From positions 62,651 to 126,650 of the forward strand of contig NZ_AXBA01000004.1 of the NCBI RefSeq assembly GCF_000473085.1: 64,000 nucleotides of DNA. Reading direction: 5' to 3'. Position 1 is the stretch's first letter; each line of letters opens with the position of its first letter. A program made the position numbers and the translations under genes. The notes beneath the pieces were generated by a model. The model searched no databases. It was not told where the DNA came from and saw only the letters and a list, made by a program, of their open reading frames with translations. Shown here piece after piece: positions 36,327 through 46,200 of the stretch. The stretch comes from Azorhizobium doebereinerae UFLA1-100. GTDB lineage: Bacteria > Pseudomonadota > Alphaproteobacteria > Rhizobiales > Xanthobacteraceae.

Positions 36327-37193
36327 ATGGCCATCGTCGATCGTAGTTTTCTGATTGAGAGAGGTCCGGTGGGCGTGCTGCTCATCCATGGGCTGGGCGG
36401 CACGCCGATCGAGATGCGCGAGGTCGCCCGCAAGCTCGCCGCCGCCGGGCACACCGTGCTGTGCTGCCAGCTCGAAGGCCATGGCGGTGGTTCGCAGGAG
36501 CTCGCCGCCACCGATTTCGAGGCCTGGTACGACAGCGCACTGCGCGCCCTCACGCTGCTGGAGGAGCGGTGCGAGACGGTGCTGGTGGGCGGGCTGTCCA
36601 TGGGGGCGGTGCTCGCGGCGCTGCTCGCGGCGCGCCAGCCGGAGCGGGTCAAGGGCCTCGTCATGCTGGCCCCGACCCTGCGCTACGACGGCTGGTCGAT
36701 CCCCTGGTACAGCTTCCTGCTGCGCCTGCTCATCGATACCCCGCTTGGCCGCCGCTATCAGTTCGTGGAGCGCGAGCCCTATGGCGTGAAGGACCAGCGT
36801 ATCCGCGCCGTCATCGTCCGGGCCCTGCGCCAGGGCGGCGGCGAGGCGGGGCTGCCCGCCACCCCCGCGGCCGCCCTGCGCCAACTCTGGCGCCTCGTGG
36901 CGGCGCTGAAGCCGCTGCTGCCCGCGATCCGGCAGCGCACGCTGCTGGTCCATGCGCGCGAGGACGACGTGGCCAGCCTGAAGAACGCCATGCTGCTCCA
37001 GCGCCGGCTGGGAGGGCTGGTGGAGAGCCTCGTGCTGGAGGACAGCTACCATCTGGTCACGCTCGACCGGCAGCACCACATCGTCACCGCGCGGGTGGTG
37101 GATTTCGTCACCCGCACCGCCGAGGTGGCGCGCGACGCACCCGCCGGCGCCGGCCGCGCATGGACGCCGGGAGAGATCAGCCATGTCGCTTGA
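36327..37193 (+). CDS. Alpha/beta hydrolase (carboxylesterase type)
   Basis: 288 aa. HG oxyanion box LLIHGLGGTPIEM (about 19-31), nucleophile elbow VGGLSMGAVLAAL (Ser about 91), acid in HAREDDVASLKN (Asp about 213) and His in EDSYHLVTLDRQ (about 240). This is the layout of Est30-like monoacylglycerol/carboxyl esterases. No signal peptide, so it is cytoplasmic. In the operon it might release acyl groups from, or proofread, an acylated intermediate; that is inference. It overlaps the FemAB-like gene by 11 bases. Confidence 0.88.
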   Translation: MAIVDRSFLIERGPVGVLLIHGLGGTPIEMREVARKLAAAGHTVLCCQLEGHGGGSQELAATDFEAWYDSALRALTLLEERCETVLVGGLSMGAVLAALLAARQPERVKGLVMLAPTLRYDGWSIPWYSFLLRLLIDTPLGRRYQFVEREPYGVKDQRIRAVIVRALRQGGGEAGLPATPAAALRQLWRLVAALKPLLPAIRQRTLLVHAREDDVASLKNAMLLQRRLGGLVESLVLEDSYHLVTLDRQHHIVTARVVDFVTRTAEVARDAPAGAGRAWTPGEISHVA

Positions 37194-38412
37194 CGGAGCG
37201 GTGGCCGGCTGGCCCGGCGCGATGCCGCTGGCGTCGGTGCCGTCCGCGATGAGCGCGCGCATCGTTCCCAGCCTGTCCGCGATCGCCCGGCGCGACTGGG
37301 ACCTCGCGCGCTTTCCCGACAGCGAGGGCTGGGACTATCTCGGCGCCTGCGCCGCGGCCCCGCCGGCGGCGTTCCGGCTTTCCGCCGCCGTCGTGGAGGA
37401 CCGCGAGGGCTTCGCGGCCGGCGCGCCCCTGTTCGCGCTGAAGTACCGGCTGGATACCCCGCTCCAGGGCGGCGCGCTGGGGCGCGTTTGCGACGCGGTG
37501 GCCGCCCGCCTGCCGGGCCTGCTCGAATGGCGCATGCTGGGCGTCGGCTCTCCCTTCACCGAACGCTGCCCCGTCGCGCTCAGTCCCCGCCTGCCCGTCG
37601 GGCAGCAGGCCCAGGCGATGGATAGCCTGCTTGCGGCCGTCGAGGCCGAGGCGCGCCGCCAGGGGGCCTCGCTCGTCGCCTTCAAGGATCTGGCGCCGCG
37701 CGACATGGCGTGGGCCGGGCCGCGCCTGCGGGCCGCCGGCTATGTGGCGGTGGAGAGCCTGCCCCTGGCGGTGCTGGACCTCGCCGGGGCCGACAGCTTC
37801 GATGCCTATCTCGCCCGTCTCTCGGCGGCCACCCGCAAGGACGTCCGCCGCAAGCTCAAGCGCGCGGGCAAGGTCACGGTGGACTGGCGCTGCTCCATCG
37901 CCGGGCTGGAGACGGAGATCGCCGCGCTCTATGAGGAGACGCGGGCTCAGAGCCATGTGCATTACGGCGATTTCGAAGAGCTGCCGGAGCGCTATTTCGA
38001 GCGGATTTCCGAGGCCATGCAAGGGCGGGTCGCCTTTGCCTGCTATCGCGTCGATGGCGTGCTCGCCGCGTTCAACCTGCTGTTCATCGAACCGGAGCGG
38101 GTGATCGACAAGTTCCTGGGCATGCGCTACCCGCTGGCGCGGGAGAACGACCTCTATGCGGTGAGCTGGATGGAGAACGTCCGCTTCTGCCAGCGCATCG
38201 GGCGCCGCTATCTGCAGACCGGCCAGACCGCCTATGCCTCCAAGCTGCGCTTCGGCAGCGCGCTGGAGCCGCTGACGCTGATGGTCAAGCACCGCAACCC
38301 AGTGCTGAACGGGGCCATCCGGCTGGCCGCGCCGCTGCTGTCCTTTCCGCGCTGGGACCCGGACCTGCGCGCCGCCGCCAAGAGAGTAGCCACCGAGAGG
38401 GCCGGCGCATGA
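37183..38412 (+). CDS. FemAB-like GNAT acyl/aminoacyltransferase
   Basis: 409 aa. The C-terminal part has a GNAT-fold of the FemAB/peptidoglycan-bridge group (BioF2-like acetyltransferase_6): DSFDAYLARLSAATRKDVRRKLKRAGKVTVDW (about 205-235), EETRAQSHVHYGDFEELPERYFERI, and FLGMRYPLARENDLYAVSWMENVRFCQRIGRRYLQTGQTAY, which is the typical second GNAT half. Such proteins transfer amino acids or acyl groups to cell-envelope acceptors. It probably makes the transfer step of this pathway, with donor and acceptor unknown. ATGA overlap with the second SMR gene. Confidence 0.82.
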   Translation: MSLDGAVAGWPGAMPLASVPSAMSARIVPSLSAIARRDWDLARFPDSEGWDYLGACAAAPPAAFRLSAAVVEDREGFAAGAPLFALKYRLDTPLQGGALGRVCDAVAARLPGLLEWRMLGVGSPFTERCPVALSPRLPVGQQAQAMDSLLAAVEAEARRQGASLVAFKDLAPRDMAWAGPRLRAAGYVAVESLPLAVLDLAGADSFDAYLARLSAATRKDVRRKLKRAGKVTVDWRCSIAGLETEIAALYEETRAQSHVHYGDFEELPERYFERISEAMQGRVAFACYRVDGVLAAFNLLFIEPERVIDKFLGMRYPLARENDLYAVSWMENVRFCQRIGRRYLQTGQTAYASKLRFGSALEPLTLMVKHRNPVLNGAIRLAAPLLSFPRWDPDLRAAAKRVATERAGA

Positions 38413-38822
38413 GTGCCGCGCGCTCCGCCTTCCTGCCGCTGCTGGCGCTGTATCTGGCGGCGGACACGGCCACCCAGCTCGCCTTCAAGGCGGCGGCCAC
38501 GGCCATCGGCGACCTGCCGCTGGGACCGGCCTTCCTGCTGGCGGCGGCGGGGTCGGCGAGCGCCTGGCTCGCCGCCGCCGCCTATCTCGCCACCTATGCG
38601 CTGTGGATTCTCATCCTTCAGCGCAGCGATCTGGCGCAGGCCTTCCCGCTGACGGCCCTGAGCTACGTCACGGTGCCCATGGGCGCCTGGCTGATCTTCG
38701 GCGAGCGTATCGGCCTCGTCCCCATGCTCGGCATCGCGCTGATCTTTTGCGGCGTCTGGCTGATCGGCCAGGAGGAAAGCGAACACCAGCCGGCAGCGGC
38801 CGCCGAAGGAGCCAAGTTGTGA
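38409..38822 (+). CDS. Small 4-TM SMR/EamA-like transporter subunit 2
   Basis: 137 aa with four TM helices (about 8-28, 35-75 as two, 85-118). Motif DTATQLAFKAAATAIGDLP in TM1, IQRSDLAQAFPLTALSYVTVPMGAWLIFGERIGLVPMLGIALI near TM3-TM4. It is longer than subunit 1 and only distantly alike, the same size asymmetry as ArnE/ArnF, so a heterodimeric small-molecule or lipid-linked flippase is a good guess. Confidence 0.85.
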   Translation: MSAARSAFLPLLALYLAADTATQLAFKAAATAIGDLPLGPAFLLAAAGSASAWLAAAAYLATYALWILILQRSDLAQAFPLTALSYVTVPMGAWLIFGERIGLVPMLGIALIFCGVWLIGQEESEHQPAAAAEGAKL

Positions 38823-39304
38823 TGCCTCGATTGATCCCTATCCACGCCACGGCCCTGGCCGGCCTTGGCGCTCTCGTCCTGCTGTCGGCGCCGGTCTCCG
38901 CCGCGGCGCCCGACATCCGGGGCTTGTGGATAACGGACGACGGCGAGGCGGCGATCGAGCTTGCCGCCTGCGGCAACGCCCTGTGCGGCACCATCGGCTG
39001 GCTCAAGAGCCCGCTGGACGGGAGCGAGCCCGCGCGGGATGATAACAATCCGGACGCGGCCCTGCGGCCCCGGCTCTTGTGCGGCCTGCCGGTGGTGGGC
39101 GAGCTGCGGGCGCGGGACGGCGCGTTCGGCGGCGGCTGGATCTACGACCCGGACACGGGCCGGCGTTATCAGGTGTCGATCCGCACGCACGGCCCGGAGG
39201 AGCTGGAAGTGACGGGATTCCTGGGTGTCGAGGCCCTCGGCCAGACGGTGCGGTGGCGCCGGGCGCCGGCCGGGCAGCCGCGCTGCGATCCGCGCGGCGG
39301 CTGA
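38822..39304 (+). CDS. Secreted DUF2147 protein
   Basis: 160 aa. Signal peptide (MPRLIPIHATALAGLGALVLLSAPVSAAA) then a DUF2147 beta-barrel-like domain: IRGLWITDDGEAAIELAACGNALCGTIGWL, GGWIYDPDTGRRYQVSI and LEVTGFLGVEALGQTVRWRR. DUF2147 proteins are periplasmic and of unknown role. The start shares one base with the preceding stop (TGATG). In this operon it may bind or carry the product made by the cytoplasmic enzymes. Confidence 0.88.
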   Translation: MPRLIPIHATALAGLGALVLLSAPVSAAAPDIRGLWITDDGEAAIELAACGNALCGTIGWLKSPLDGSEPARDDNNPDAALRPRLLCGLPVVGELRARDGAFGGGWIYDPDTGRRYQVSIRTHGPEELEVTGFLGVEALGQTVRWRRAPAGQPRCDPRGG

Positions 39305-39314
39305 GGACACACAG

Positions 39315-41066
39315 GTGTCGCAGGCTCCTCCCTTCCGCTGGTGGGCGCGTCTCGCGTTGCGTCCGAAGCTCGCGCTTGCCTTCCTGGCGGTGAGCGTGCC
39401 GCCGGTGCTCATCGCCAGCTTCATCGCCGCCCAGTCCATCTCGGCGGCGTTCGAGCATAATGTGGCCCAGTGGATCGGTGAGATCGCCATGTTCATGGCC
39501 AATGAGGCGGTCGAGGCGCAGGAGGAGGCGCAGCATGCCACGTCCATCGTCGCCGCCGCCATCGCCGGCGCCAAGCTCGATCCCAATGGCGAGGTCGGCC
39601 CCATCGAGACCTTCGCCGACCTTCTCACCTCGGTCGGCTACGATTATATGCGGCTCTACGATGCGGACGGGCGGATCCTGTTCTCCATCGGCGACCTGGA
39701 GCTGACCCAGCCGCTGCCGCGAGAGGCCATGTCCTCGATCTTCTTCGGCCAGGACCATGACGAGCCGGTGATGATGGTGGGTGCCGTGCAGGAGCTGCGC
39801 ATCGCCGGTGCCGACAGCTTCCTGTTCGTCGGCAACCTGCTCGACGAGAAATTCTTCAACGCGCCCGAGACCATCCGCTCCCTGGACGTGCACCTGCTCG
39901 AAGTCTCCGCCGACGGGCGCGTGGTTCGGGACCTGACGCGCGGGCGGGGCGGGGCCTTCACCGTTCCGCCTACGGTGCTGGCGCACCTGCTGGACGGCGC
40001 GGAGACGGCGGACCAGAACGGCCTGAGGGTCAAGTCGGCGGTGGCCTATGCGGCGCTGCGCGACAATCGCCACCGCCTCGTCGGCATCGTGGTCTGCCGC
40101 CTCAACGGGACGTCGGCGACCTTCGAGCGCCTCGGCACGTGGTGGCTGTTCCTGGCGCTGGCCGGGGTCGCCGGCCTGCTGTCGCTGCTGGCCGGCATCG
40201 GCCTCTCGCAGCGCCTGAGCGAGCCCTTGCGGCAACTGATGCTGGGACTGCGCTCGGTGGCGGCCGGCGACTACCACATGCGCATCCCCGAAGTCGGCGG
40301 GCGCGAGATGGAGGAACTGGCGGTCGGCTTCAACGCCATGACCGCGCAGCTCGAAGCGCTGCGCACGCTGGAGGCCGAGATGCGGCACCGGGCGCAGTTG
40401 GCGACGCTGGGCGAGGCCGCGGCCGTCATCGCCCATGAGATCCGCAACCCGCTCGGCATCATCAAGACCTCCACCGAGCTGGTGCGCCGCAAGTCCGCGC
40501 TCGCGCCCGGCAATGACCGGCTGATGGTGTTCGTGCTGGAGGAGGTGAACCGCATCGAGCGGCTGGTGGCGGAACTGCTGGACTATGTCCACCCCGCCCA
40601 TTGCCAGCGCCGGCCCATCGACCTCGTCGGTGAGGTGGCCCAGCCGGCGCTCGATTTTACCGCTCCCGAGCTGAAGCGGCGCGGCATCACCTATGCGCTG
40701 CTGGCCCCGGCGGCGCCGGCGATGGTGATGGGCGATCCCGACCGCCTGCATCAATCGCTGCTCAACCTGATCCTGAACGCGGCGGATGCGGTGGGCGAGG
40801 GCGGACACATCATCCTGCGGGTCACCCTGTCGGGCGGCATGGTGTCGCTGGAGGTCGAGGACAATGGCCCCGGCGTGCCGCCGGACATGGTCGCGCGCAT
40901 GTTCGATCCCTTCGTCACCTCCAAGGCGAACGGAACCGGCCTTGGTTTAGCCAAGGTGCAGGTGACGTTGGAGGCCCATGACGGAAGTATCGAATATCGG
41001 CGTGCGCCGGAGGGGGGCGCGATCTTCCGCATCCGGCTTCCGCTTGTCCGGGACAAGGAGGGCTGA
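39315..41066 (+). CDS. Sensor histidine kinase of the sigma-54 operon (NtrB/AtoS-type)
   Basis: 583 aa. GTG start 39315 behind TGAGGA; upstream in-frame codons run inside the DUF2147 gene. TM1 about 18-40, a large periplasmic sensor domain (about 45-270; Cache/PAS-like with YDADGRILFSIGD), TM2 about 276-298, HAMP, HisKA with H box AVIAHEIRNPLGIIKTS (about 371-387) and HATPase with LILNAADAV, DNGPGVP and GTGLGLAKV. It phosphorylates the NtrC-type regulator that starts one base downstream. The operon is thus likely autoregulated by an extracytoplasmic signal. Confidence 0.92.
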   Translation: MSQAPPFRWWARLALRPKLALAFLAVSVPPVLIASFIAAQSISAAFEHNVAQWIGEIAMFMANEAVEAQEEAQHATSIVAAAIAGAKLDPNGEVGPIETFADLLTSVGYDYMRLYDADGRILFSIGDLELTQPLPREAMSSIFFGQDHDEPVMMVGAVQELRIAGADSFLFVGNLLDEKFFNAPETIRSLDVHLLEVSADGRVVRDLTRGRGGAFTVPPTVLAHLLDGAETADQNGLRVKSAVAYAALRDNRHRLVGIVVCRLNGTSATFERLGTWWLFLALAGVAGLLSLLAGIGLSQRLSEPLRQLMLGLRSVAAGDYHMRIPEVGGREMEELAVGFNAMTAQLEALRTLEAEMRHRAQLATLGEAAAVIAHEIRNPLGIIKTSTELVRRKSALAPGNDRLMVFVLEEVNRIERLVAELLDYVHPAHCQRRPIDLVGEVAQPALDFTAPELKRRGITYALLAPAAPAMVMGDPDRLHQSLLNLILNAADAVGEGGHIILRVTLSGGMVSLEVEDNGPGVPPDMVARMFDPFVTSKANGTGLGLAKVQVTLEAHDGSIEYRRAPEGGAIFRIRLPLVRDKEG

Positions 41067-41067
41067 G

Positions 41068-42450
41068 ATGGCACCGGCCGTTCTGGTGGTGGACGATGAG
41101 GCGCGGCTCGGCGAAGTGCTGGCGGCGGCGCTGGCGGAGCGCGACTTCGAGGCCGTGGCGGTGTGCAGCGCCGCCGCCGCGCTGGCCTATTGCGACGCCA
41201 ATCCCGTCGATGCCGTGCTGACCGACCTGCGCATGCCCGACAAGAGCGGGCGCGACCTGCTGCTGGCGCTCAAAAAGGACCGGCCGGACCTGCCGGTCAT
41301 CGTCATGACCGCCTATGCCACGGTGCGCGGCGCGGTCGATTTGGTGAAGGACGGCGCCTTCGATTACGTCGCCAAGCCCTTCGAACTGGACGACGTGGTG
41401 GCGACCCTGGAGCGGGCGCTGAAGATCCGCGCCGTGGTCAGCGAGAATGCCCGCCTGCGGACGGAGCTTGAGGGCCGCTACGCCTTCGACACCCTGATCG
41501 GCCGCAGCCCGCCGTTCCAGGACGTGCTCCGCCAGGCGGGAGAGGTGGCGCAGAGCAAGGCCACCGTGCTGCTGCAAGGCGAGAGCGGAACCGGCAAGGA
41601 ACTGGTGGCCCGCGCCATCCACTACAACAGCCCGCGCCGCGACCTGCCGTTCATCGCCGTGAATTGCGCGGCCATCCCCGAGACACTGATCGAGAGCGAG
41701 CTGTTCGGCCATGTGAAGGGGGCCTTCACCGGCGCCACCGGCAGCCGCGACGGCCGCTTCACCGCCGCCAACCGGGGCACGCTGTTCCTCGACGAGATCG
41801 CCGACATGCCGCTGCCGGTGCAGGCCAAGGTGCTGCGTGCCATCCAGGAGCAGACGTTCGAGCCGGTGGGCAGCAGCAAGTCGGTGAAGGTGGACGTGCG
41901 GATCATCGCCGCCACCCACAAGGATCTCCAGAAGGAGATGGCGTCAGGCGCCTTCCGCATGGATCTCTACTACCGGCTGGCGGTCTTCCCCATCACGCTG
42001 CCGCCGCTGCGCGAGAGGGGCGAGGATATTCCCCTGCTCGCCGGCCATTTCCTCAGGAAGGCGGCCGAGGACATGGGCAAGCGCATCGAGGGGCTGAGCC
42101 CGGCCGCCGCCGCGGCGATGACGGCCTATGCCTGGCCCGGCAACATCCGCGAATTGCAGAACTGCATGGAGCGCGCCGCCATCGTGGCGCGCGGCAGCGC
42201 CATCGAATTGAAAGACCTCATGCTGTTCGGCCCCGACGGCCCGCCGGTGGCGGAGGCCAGGGCGCTGCCGGCCGATCTCGACGAGGAGCTGGCCCGCATC
42301 GAGCGGGACTTTGTTTTGGAAGCGCTGAAGGAGGCCGGCGGGGTGCAGGCCCGTGCCGCCGAGCGGCTCGGCATCACCGAGCGCAGCCTTTGGCATCGGA
42401 TCAAGAAATTTGCCATCAAGGTGTCCCGTGTCGCAGAAGCGCAGGAATAA
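41068..42450 (+). CDS. NtrC-type response regulator (sigma-54 activator)
   Basis: 460 aa. ATG 41068 behind AAGGAGGG. Receiver domain with the phosphoacceptor Asp in [14 protein letters not shown] (about residue 52) and Lys in [12 protein letters not shown]+ domain with Walker [10 protein letters not shown] (about 171), sigma-54 loop KGAFTGATG, and Walker [12 protein letters not shown]; Fis HTH ([20 protein letters not shown]) at the C-terminus. It is the likely activator of the promoter at 32869-32884 via the inverted repeat at 32783-32810. Cognate kinase is one base upstream. Confidence 0.94.
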   Translation: MAPAVLVVDDEARLGEVLAAALAERDFEAVAVCSAAAALAYCDANPVDAVLTDLRMPDKSGRDLLLALKKDRPDLPVIVMTAYATVRGAVDLVKDGAFDYVAKPFELDDVVATLERALKIRAVVSENARLRTELEGRYAFDTLIGRSPPFQDVLRQAGEVAQSKATVLLQGESGTGKELVARAIHYNSPRRDLPFIAVNCAAIPETLIESELFGHVKGAFTGATGSRDGRFTAANRGTLFLDEIADMPLPVQAKVLRAIQEQTFEPVGSSKSVKVDVRIIAATHKDLQKEMASGAFRMDLYYRLAVFPITLPPLRERGEDIPLLAGHFLRKAAEDMGKRIEGLSPAAAAAMTAYAWPGNIRELQNCMERAAIVARGSAIELKDLMLFGPDGPPVAEARALPADLDEELARIERDFVLEALKEAGGVQARAAERLGITERSLWHRIKKFAIKVSRVAEAQE

Positions 42451-43234
42451 TCCCCATCGCCACCGGGCGCCCGCCCTGGCGCTCGCCGCCGCGTGCGGGC
42501 TCGCCGCGGCGCCCGCCGCGGCGGAGGATACGGGCTGGATCCTGAGCCTCGGGCTCCAGACCTCGGTCGCCCCCAGCTTCCCGGGGTCGCGCAACTCCGA
42601 CCCGACGCTGATGCCGACCTTCGACATCCGCCGCGCCGACGAGCCGGCCACATTCGGCGCGCCGGACGACGATCTCTCCATCACCCTGCTCACGCTGGGC
42701 GGCATCTCCGTCGGGCCACTGGCGGCGATCCGCGCCTCGCGGCCCAACTGGGTGCTGCCGGGCCTGCCGGGCTACAGCAGCACGCTGGAGGTGGGCGGGT
42801 TCGCGGAATTCTGGCCGCTGGACAAGGCCATCCGGGCGCGGGCCGAGCTGCGGCACGGGGTGAATGGCGGCGACGGCTTCACCGGCACGCTGGGGCTCGA
42901 CTGGGTGACCGCCAGCGGGCCGTTCACCTTCGGCATCGGGCCGCGGCTCCAGTTCGCCGACGCCACGTCCATGCAGACCGCCTTCGGCGTCTCGGCCTTC
43001 ACCAGCGCCATGAACCCGGCGCTCCAGCCCTACACGCCGGGCGGCGGGGCGAGCTCCGCCGGCCTCGCCGGCTCGGTCGCCTACGACACCGGGCACGACT
43101 GGACCACCACCTTCTTCGCCGGCTACGACCGGCTGGTGGGCGCGGCGGCGGCGAGCCCGATCACCAAGCGGCTCGACGGCGCCAACCAGTTCACCATCGG
43201 CATCGGCCTCGAACGGCAGATCGCCTTGCCCTGA
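42428..43234 (+). CDS. MipA/OmpV-family outer membrane protein
   Basis: 268 aa. GTG start at 42428 overlaps the regulator gene by 23 bases; an N-terminal signal (about 14-31, APALALAAACGLAAAPAAA) is followed by a beta-barrel of the MipA/OmpV type with GWILSLGLQTSVAPSFPGSRNSDPTLMPTFDIRRAD at the start and a final strand ending FTIGIGLERQIALP. MipA proteins are outer-membrane scaffolds for murein enzymes or porin-like. As last gene of the sigma-54 operon, it is probably the outer-membrane part of the same pathway. Confidence 0.88.
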   Translation: MSQKRRNNPHRHRAPALALAAACGLAAAPAAAEDTGWILSLGLQTSVAPSFPGSRNSDPTLMPTFDIRRADEPATFGAPDDDLSITLLTLGGISVGPLAAIRASRPNWVLPGLPGYSSTLEVGGFAEFWPLDKAIRARAELRHGVNGGDGFTGTLGLDWVTASGPFTFGIGPRLQFADATSMQTAFGVSAFTSAMNPALQPYTPGGGASSAGLAGSVAYDTGHDWTTTFFAGYDRLVGAAAASPITKRLDGANQFTIGIGLERQIALP

Positions 43235-43244
43235 GGCGGCCGCC

Positions 43245-46200
43245 TCAATCGCCGCCGAGGGCGATCGCGCCGGCCTGCTCCAGCGTGCGCTCGCCACGCA
43301 GCCGGGGCACGAGCGCCTTTGCCGCCGCATCCGGCCGCTCCAGGCTGAAGCGCCGGACCGATGCCGGGCCGGCACCCTGGCCCGCCGGCGCCGCGCCGAC
43401 CAGCAGGTCGGCGCCCTCGGTCGTGCTGGTGGTGGCGACGCTCAGCCCGCGCGCGCCCTCGCCGAACGGGCGGAACGTGGCCATCTCAGTGAAGCTGGCG
43501 TGGGGATGGGCGGTGGCGCTGTGCAGATACATGGACGGGCCGCCGTCGAGCGCCGAGCCGGCGGAGAACACCTTCACCTCGCTGCCGTCACGCTGGGCCA
43601 CCACGATGCGCTCGGCGCCGCCGAGCACCCCGGCGAGCCAGCCGGTGGCCAGCGACACGCCGCCCCGATAGTCCGCGCCGAACGGCATGAAGGACGTGGT
43701 GGTCACCGGCTGCGCGGCGGCGGCATGGGCGTGCTGGTGCGCGGCCGGCGCGCCGGCCAGCGGGGTGAGCAGCGGAAAGACGAAGACCTTCACCGTGGTC
43801 GGCGTGCCGGGACCCGGCGCCGTCACGATGCTGTGCCGGCCGGTGGTGAAATCGACGAAGCCGGAGCTGACCACCACGCCGGAGCGGTCGTTCTCATAGG
43901 GGCTGAAGCTGGAGAACAGGCGCGGCGCGGTGCCGGGCGCCGGCAGCCGGGATTCGAACACCCGCACCTCGCTGGCGCTGCCCGGCCCGGAGCCGGCGAT
44001 GATGTTGTCGCCGGTGGTGAGGCCGTCGATGGGCGCGACCGCGACGCTCACGCCGCCCCGCATGGCGGCATCGAACGGGGCGAAGCGCGCCAGCTCCCGG
44101 GTGAAAGCGGCGGCGCCGCTCTTCGCCGCGCCCGAGAACACGGCGATCTCCGGCGCGCGGCCGGCGCCGGTGCCGACGACGAGGTCATAGACGCCGTCGT
44201 CATCCACATCGCCCATGGCGACGCTCAGCGTGCCCTCGTATCCCGCAAAGGGCGTGACGAGGGCGAGCAGCCGGTCGCCATCCATCACCCGCACCACCGC
44301 CGGGCGGCCCGGCGCGCCGGGCACGGCCACCGCATAGGACGATACGGCGGGGATGACGTTCACCAGCGCCATGAGGCCGTTGTCCTCATGGTTGAGACGG
44401 TGGCAATGCATGACGAACAGGCCCGCATAGTCCTCGAACCGCGTGCGGATGGTCAGCGTGCCGGGCTGGATCACCGTCTCGCCGGGGCCGAGGTTGGGCG
44501 CCGGCACATTGGCATTGTCGATGCCCTGCATGACCGGCCCGGATTTCAGGCCGGTGGTCGGGTCTGACATGGCCATGACCTGGAAGTCGTTCACGTGCAC
44601 GTGGATGGGGTGCTCGTCATTGTTCTCGTTGCGGAACACCCAGTCCTCGACCGAGTTCAGCCGCGGCTGGATCAGCGGCACGTTCGGGAAGGCGCCGCTG
44701 TCGAAGGCGTAGATGAAGGCCTTCGGATCGTCCGTGCTGGCGAGGTCGTTGAGGAAGCCGCCGTTGATGAGGATGTGCCGCGTCAGGTCCGGCGTCGCTT
44801 TGGAGAGGTCTTCGAAGGCGGTGAAGGCGCCGAGCGGCTGGCCCTCGGTGAAGCGCGTGGCCTCGCCCTTGCCGCCGTCCGCCACCGCCCGGGCGAGAAG
44901 CTGGGTGGGGAACAGGAAGAAGCCGTCGTAATAGCTCACCGCCGACGGCAGCACGCTGAGGGTGCCCAGCGCCGCCGGCGGGTTTTCGGTGCCGTTGGCG
45001 GTGTAGAGGATGCCGGGCGCATTCTCCGTGCGGGCGCCGCCGCCCCGCTCCGGCATCTCCAGCACGAGGTCGCCCTGCTCAGGCATGGTCACGGCGATGG
45101 CGAAGCGCGAGGCGGGCGGGATGTTGAGCCGGGTGCCGCCGTCCTCGGCGGGGATGCGCACGGCGGGGCTGGGATTGCCGTCCTGGCCGACGATGGCGAT
45201 CTGCGGGTGGCGGCCGGTCGCCGTCTCGGTGAGGCGGACGCTGATGTAGGCCATGTCGCTCATGTTCGCGAGCACCCAGATCTCGGTCTGGCCGGGCTTG
45301 CTCTTGATGACCGGCTGGAACTGGCCGTTCACGGTGAACTGGACGTCGCGCAGGTGGTCGGGCAGCGCGGGGTCGGCGGGCACGTCGCCCTGCGGGCCGG
45401 CGGCGGCGGTGAAGGTCTGGAGCGTGCTCGGGATGAACTGGAAGCGCCCGCGCATGTTGTTGATCGACAGCGCGCCGGCATACCAGACGGTGGCGAAGCG
45501 TGTGGCCTTGGCGGCGCGGGTGAAGTTCACCGGGGCGAGGATGGGGCGGTAGGTGCCGTTCGCCAGCGCGCCGTCCTCCGGCGGGGCGAGGGTGCTCACG
45601 AACTGCGGCCAGTTGGCATTGTTGAACTGCGGCGCCGGCCCCTGGCGGTCGAAGACGAAATTGTATTGCAGCACCATGTTGCGGACAGGGATGGACTTCT
45701 GCGTGACCACCGGCAGGTTGCCGTCCGTCCGGCCGATGGCGAGCAGGCCGGCGAGGCCGTAATAGACATGGGCGGCGGTCAGCGTGTGCAGGTGCGGGTG
45801 ATACCAATAGGCGCCCTGCGGCATGTTGGTGGGGATGTCGTAGACATAGGTGTTCGCCGTGCCCACCGGCATGTGGATCAGCACGTTGTCCGCATTGGCC
45901 TTGGGGCTGACATGCAGGCCGTGGGTGTGCAGGTTGAGCGGCGAGGCGGCCATCATCGGCGGATAGACCGGCACCTTGCCGTCCGCGGACGTGTATTGCG
46001 GGTCGAAGAAGTCGCGGATGTCGAGCCCGGACAGGGCATTCTCCATGTGGACGATCAGCCGCTCACCGGGCAGGACCCTCAGCGTCGGGGCAGGATAGGT
46101 GCCCGGCGAGGTGGTTTTGCCGTCCGAGGCCCTGCCGCGATCGAGCCGGTAGCCGAACAGCAGCGCGTTCTTCACCGGGACGGCGGCGGTGTCGAGGGCG

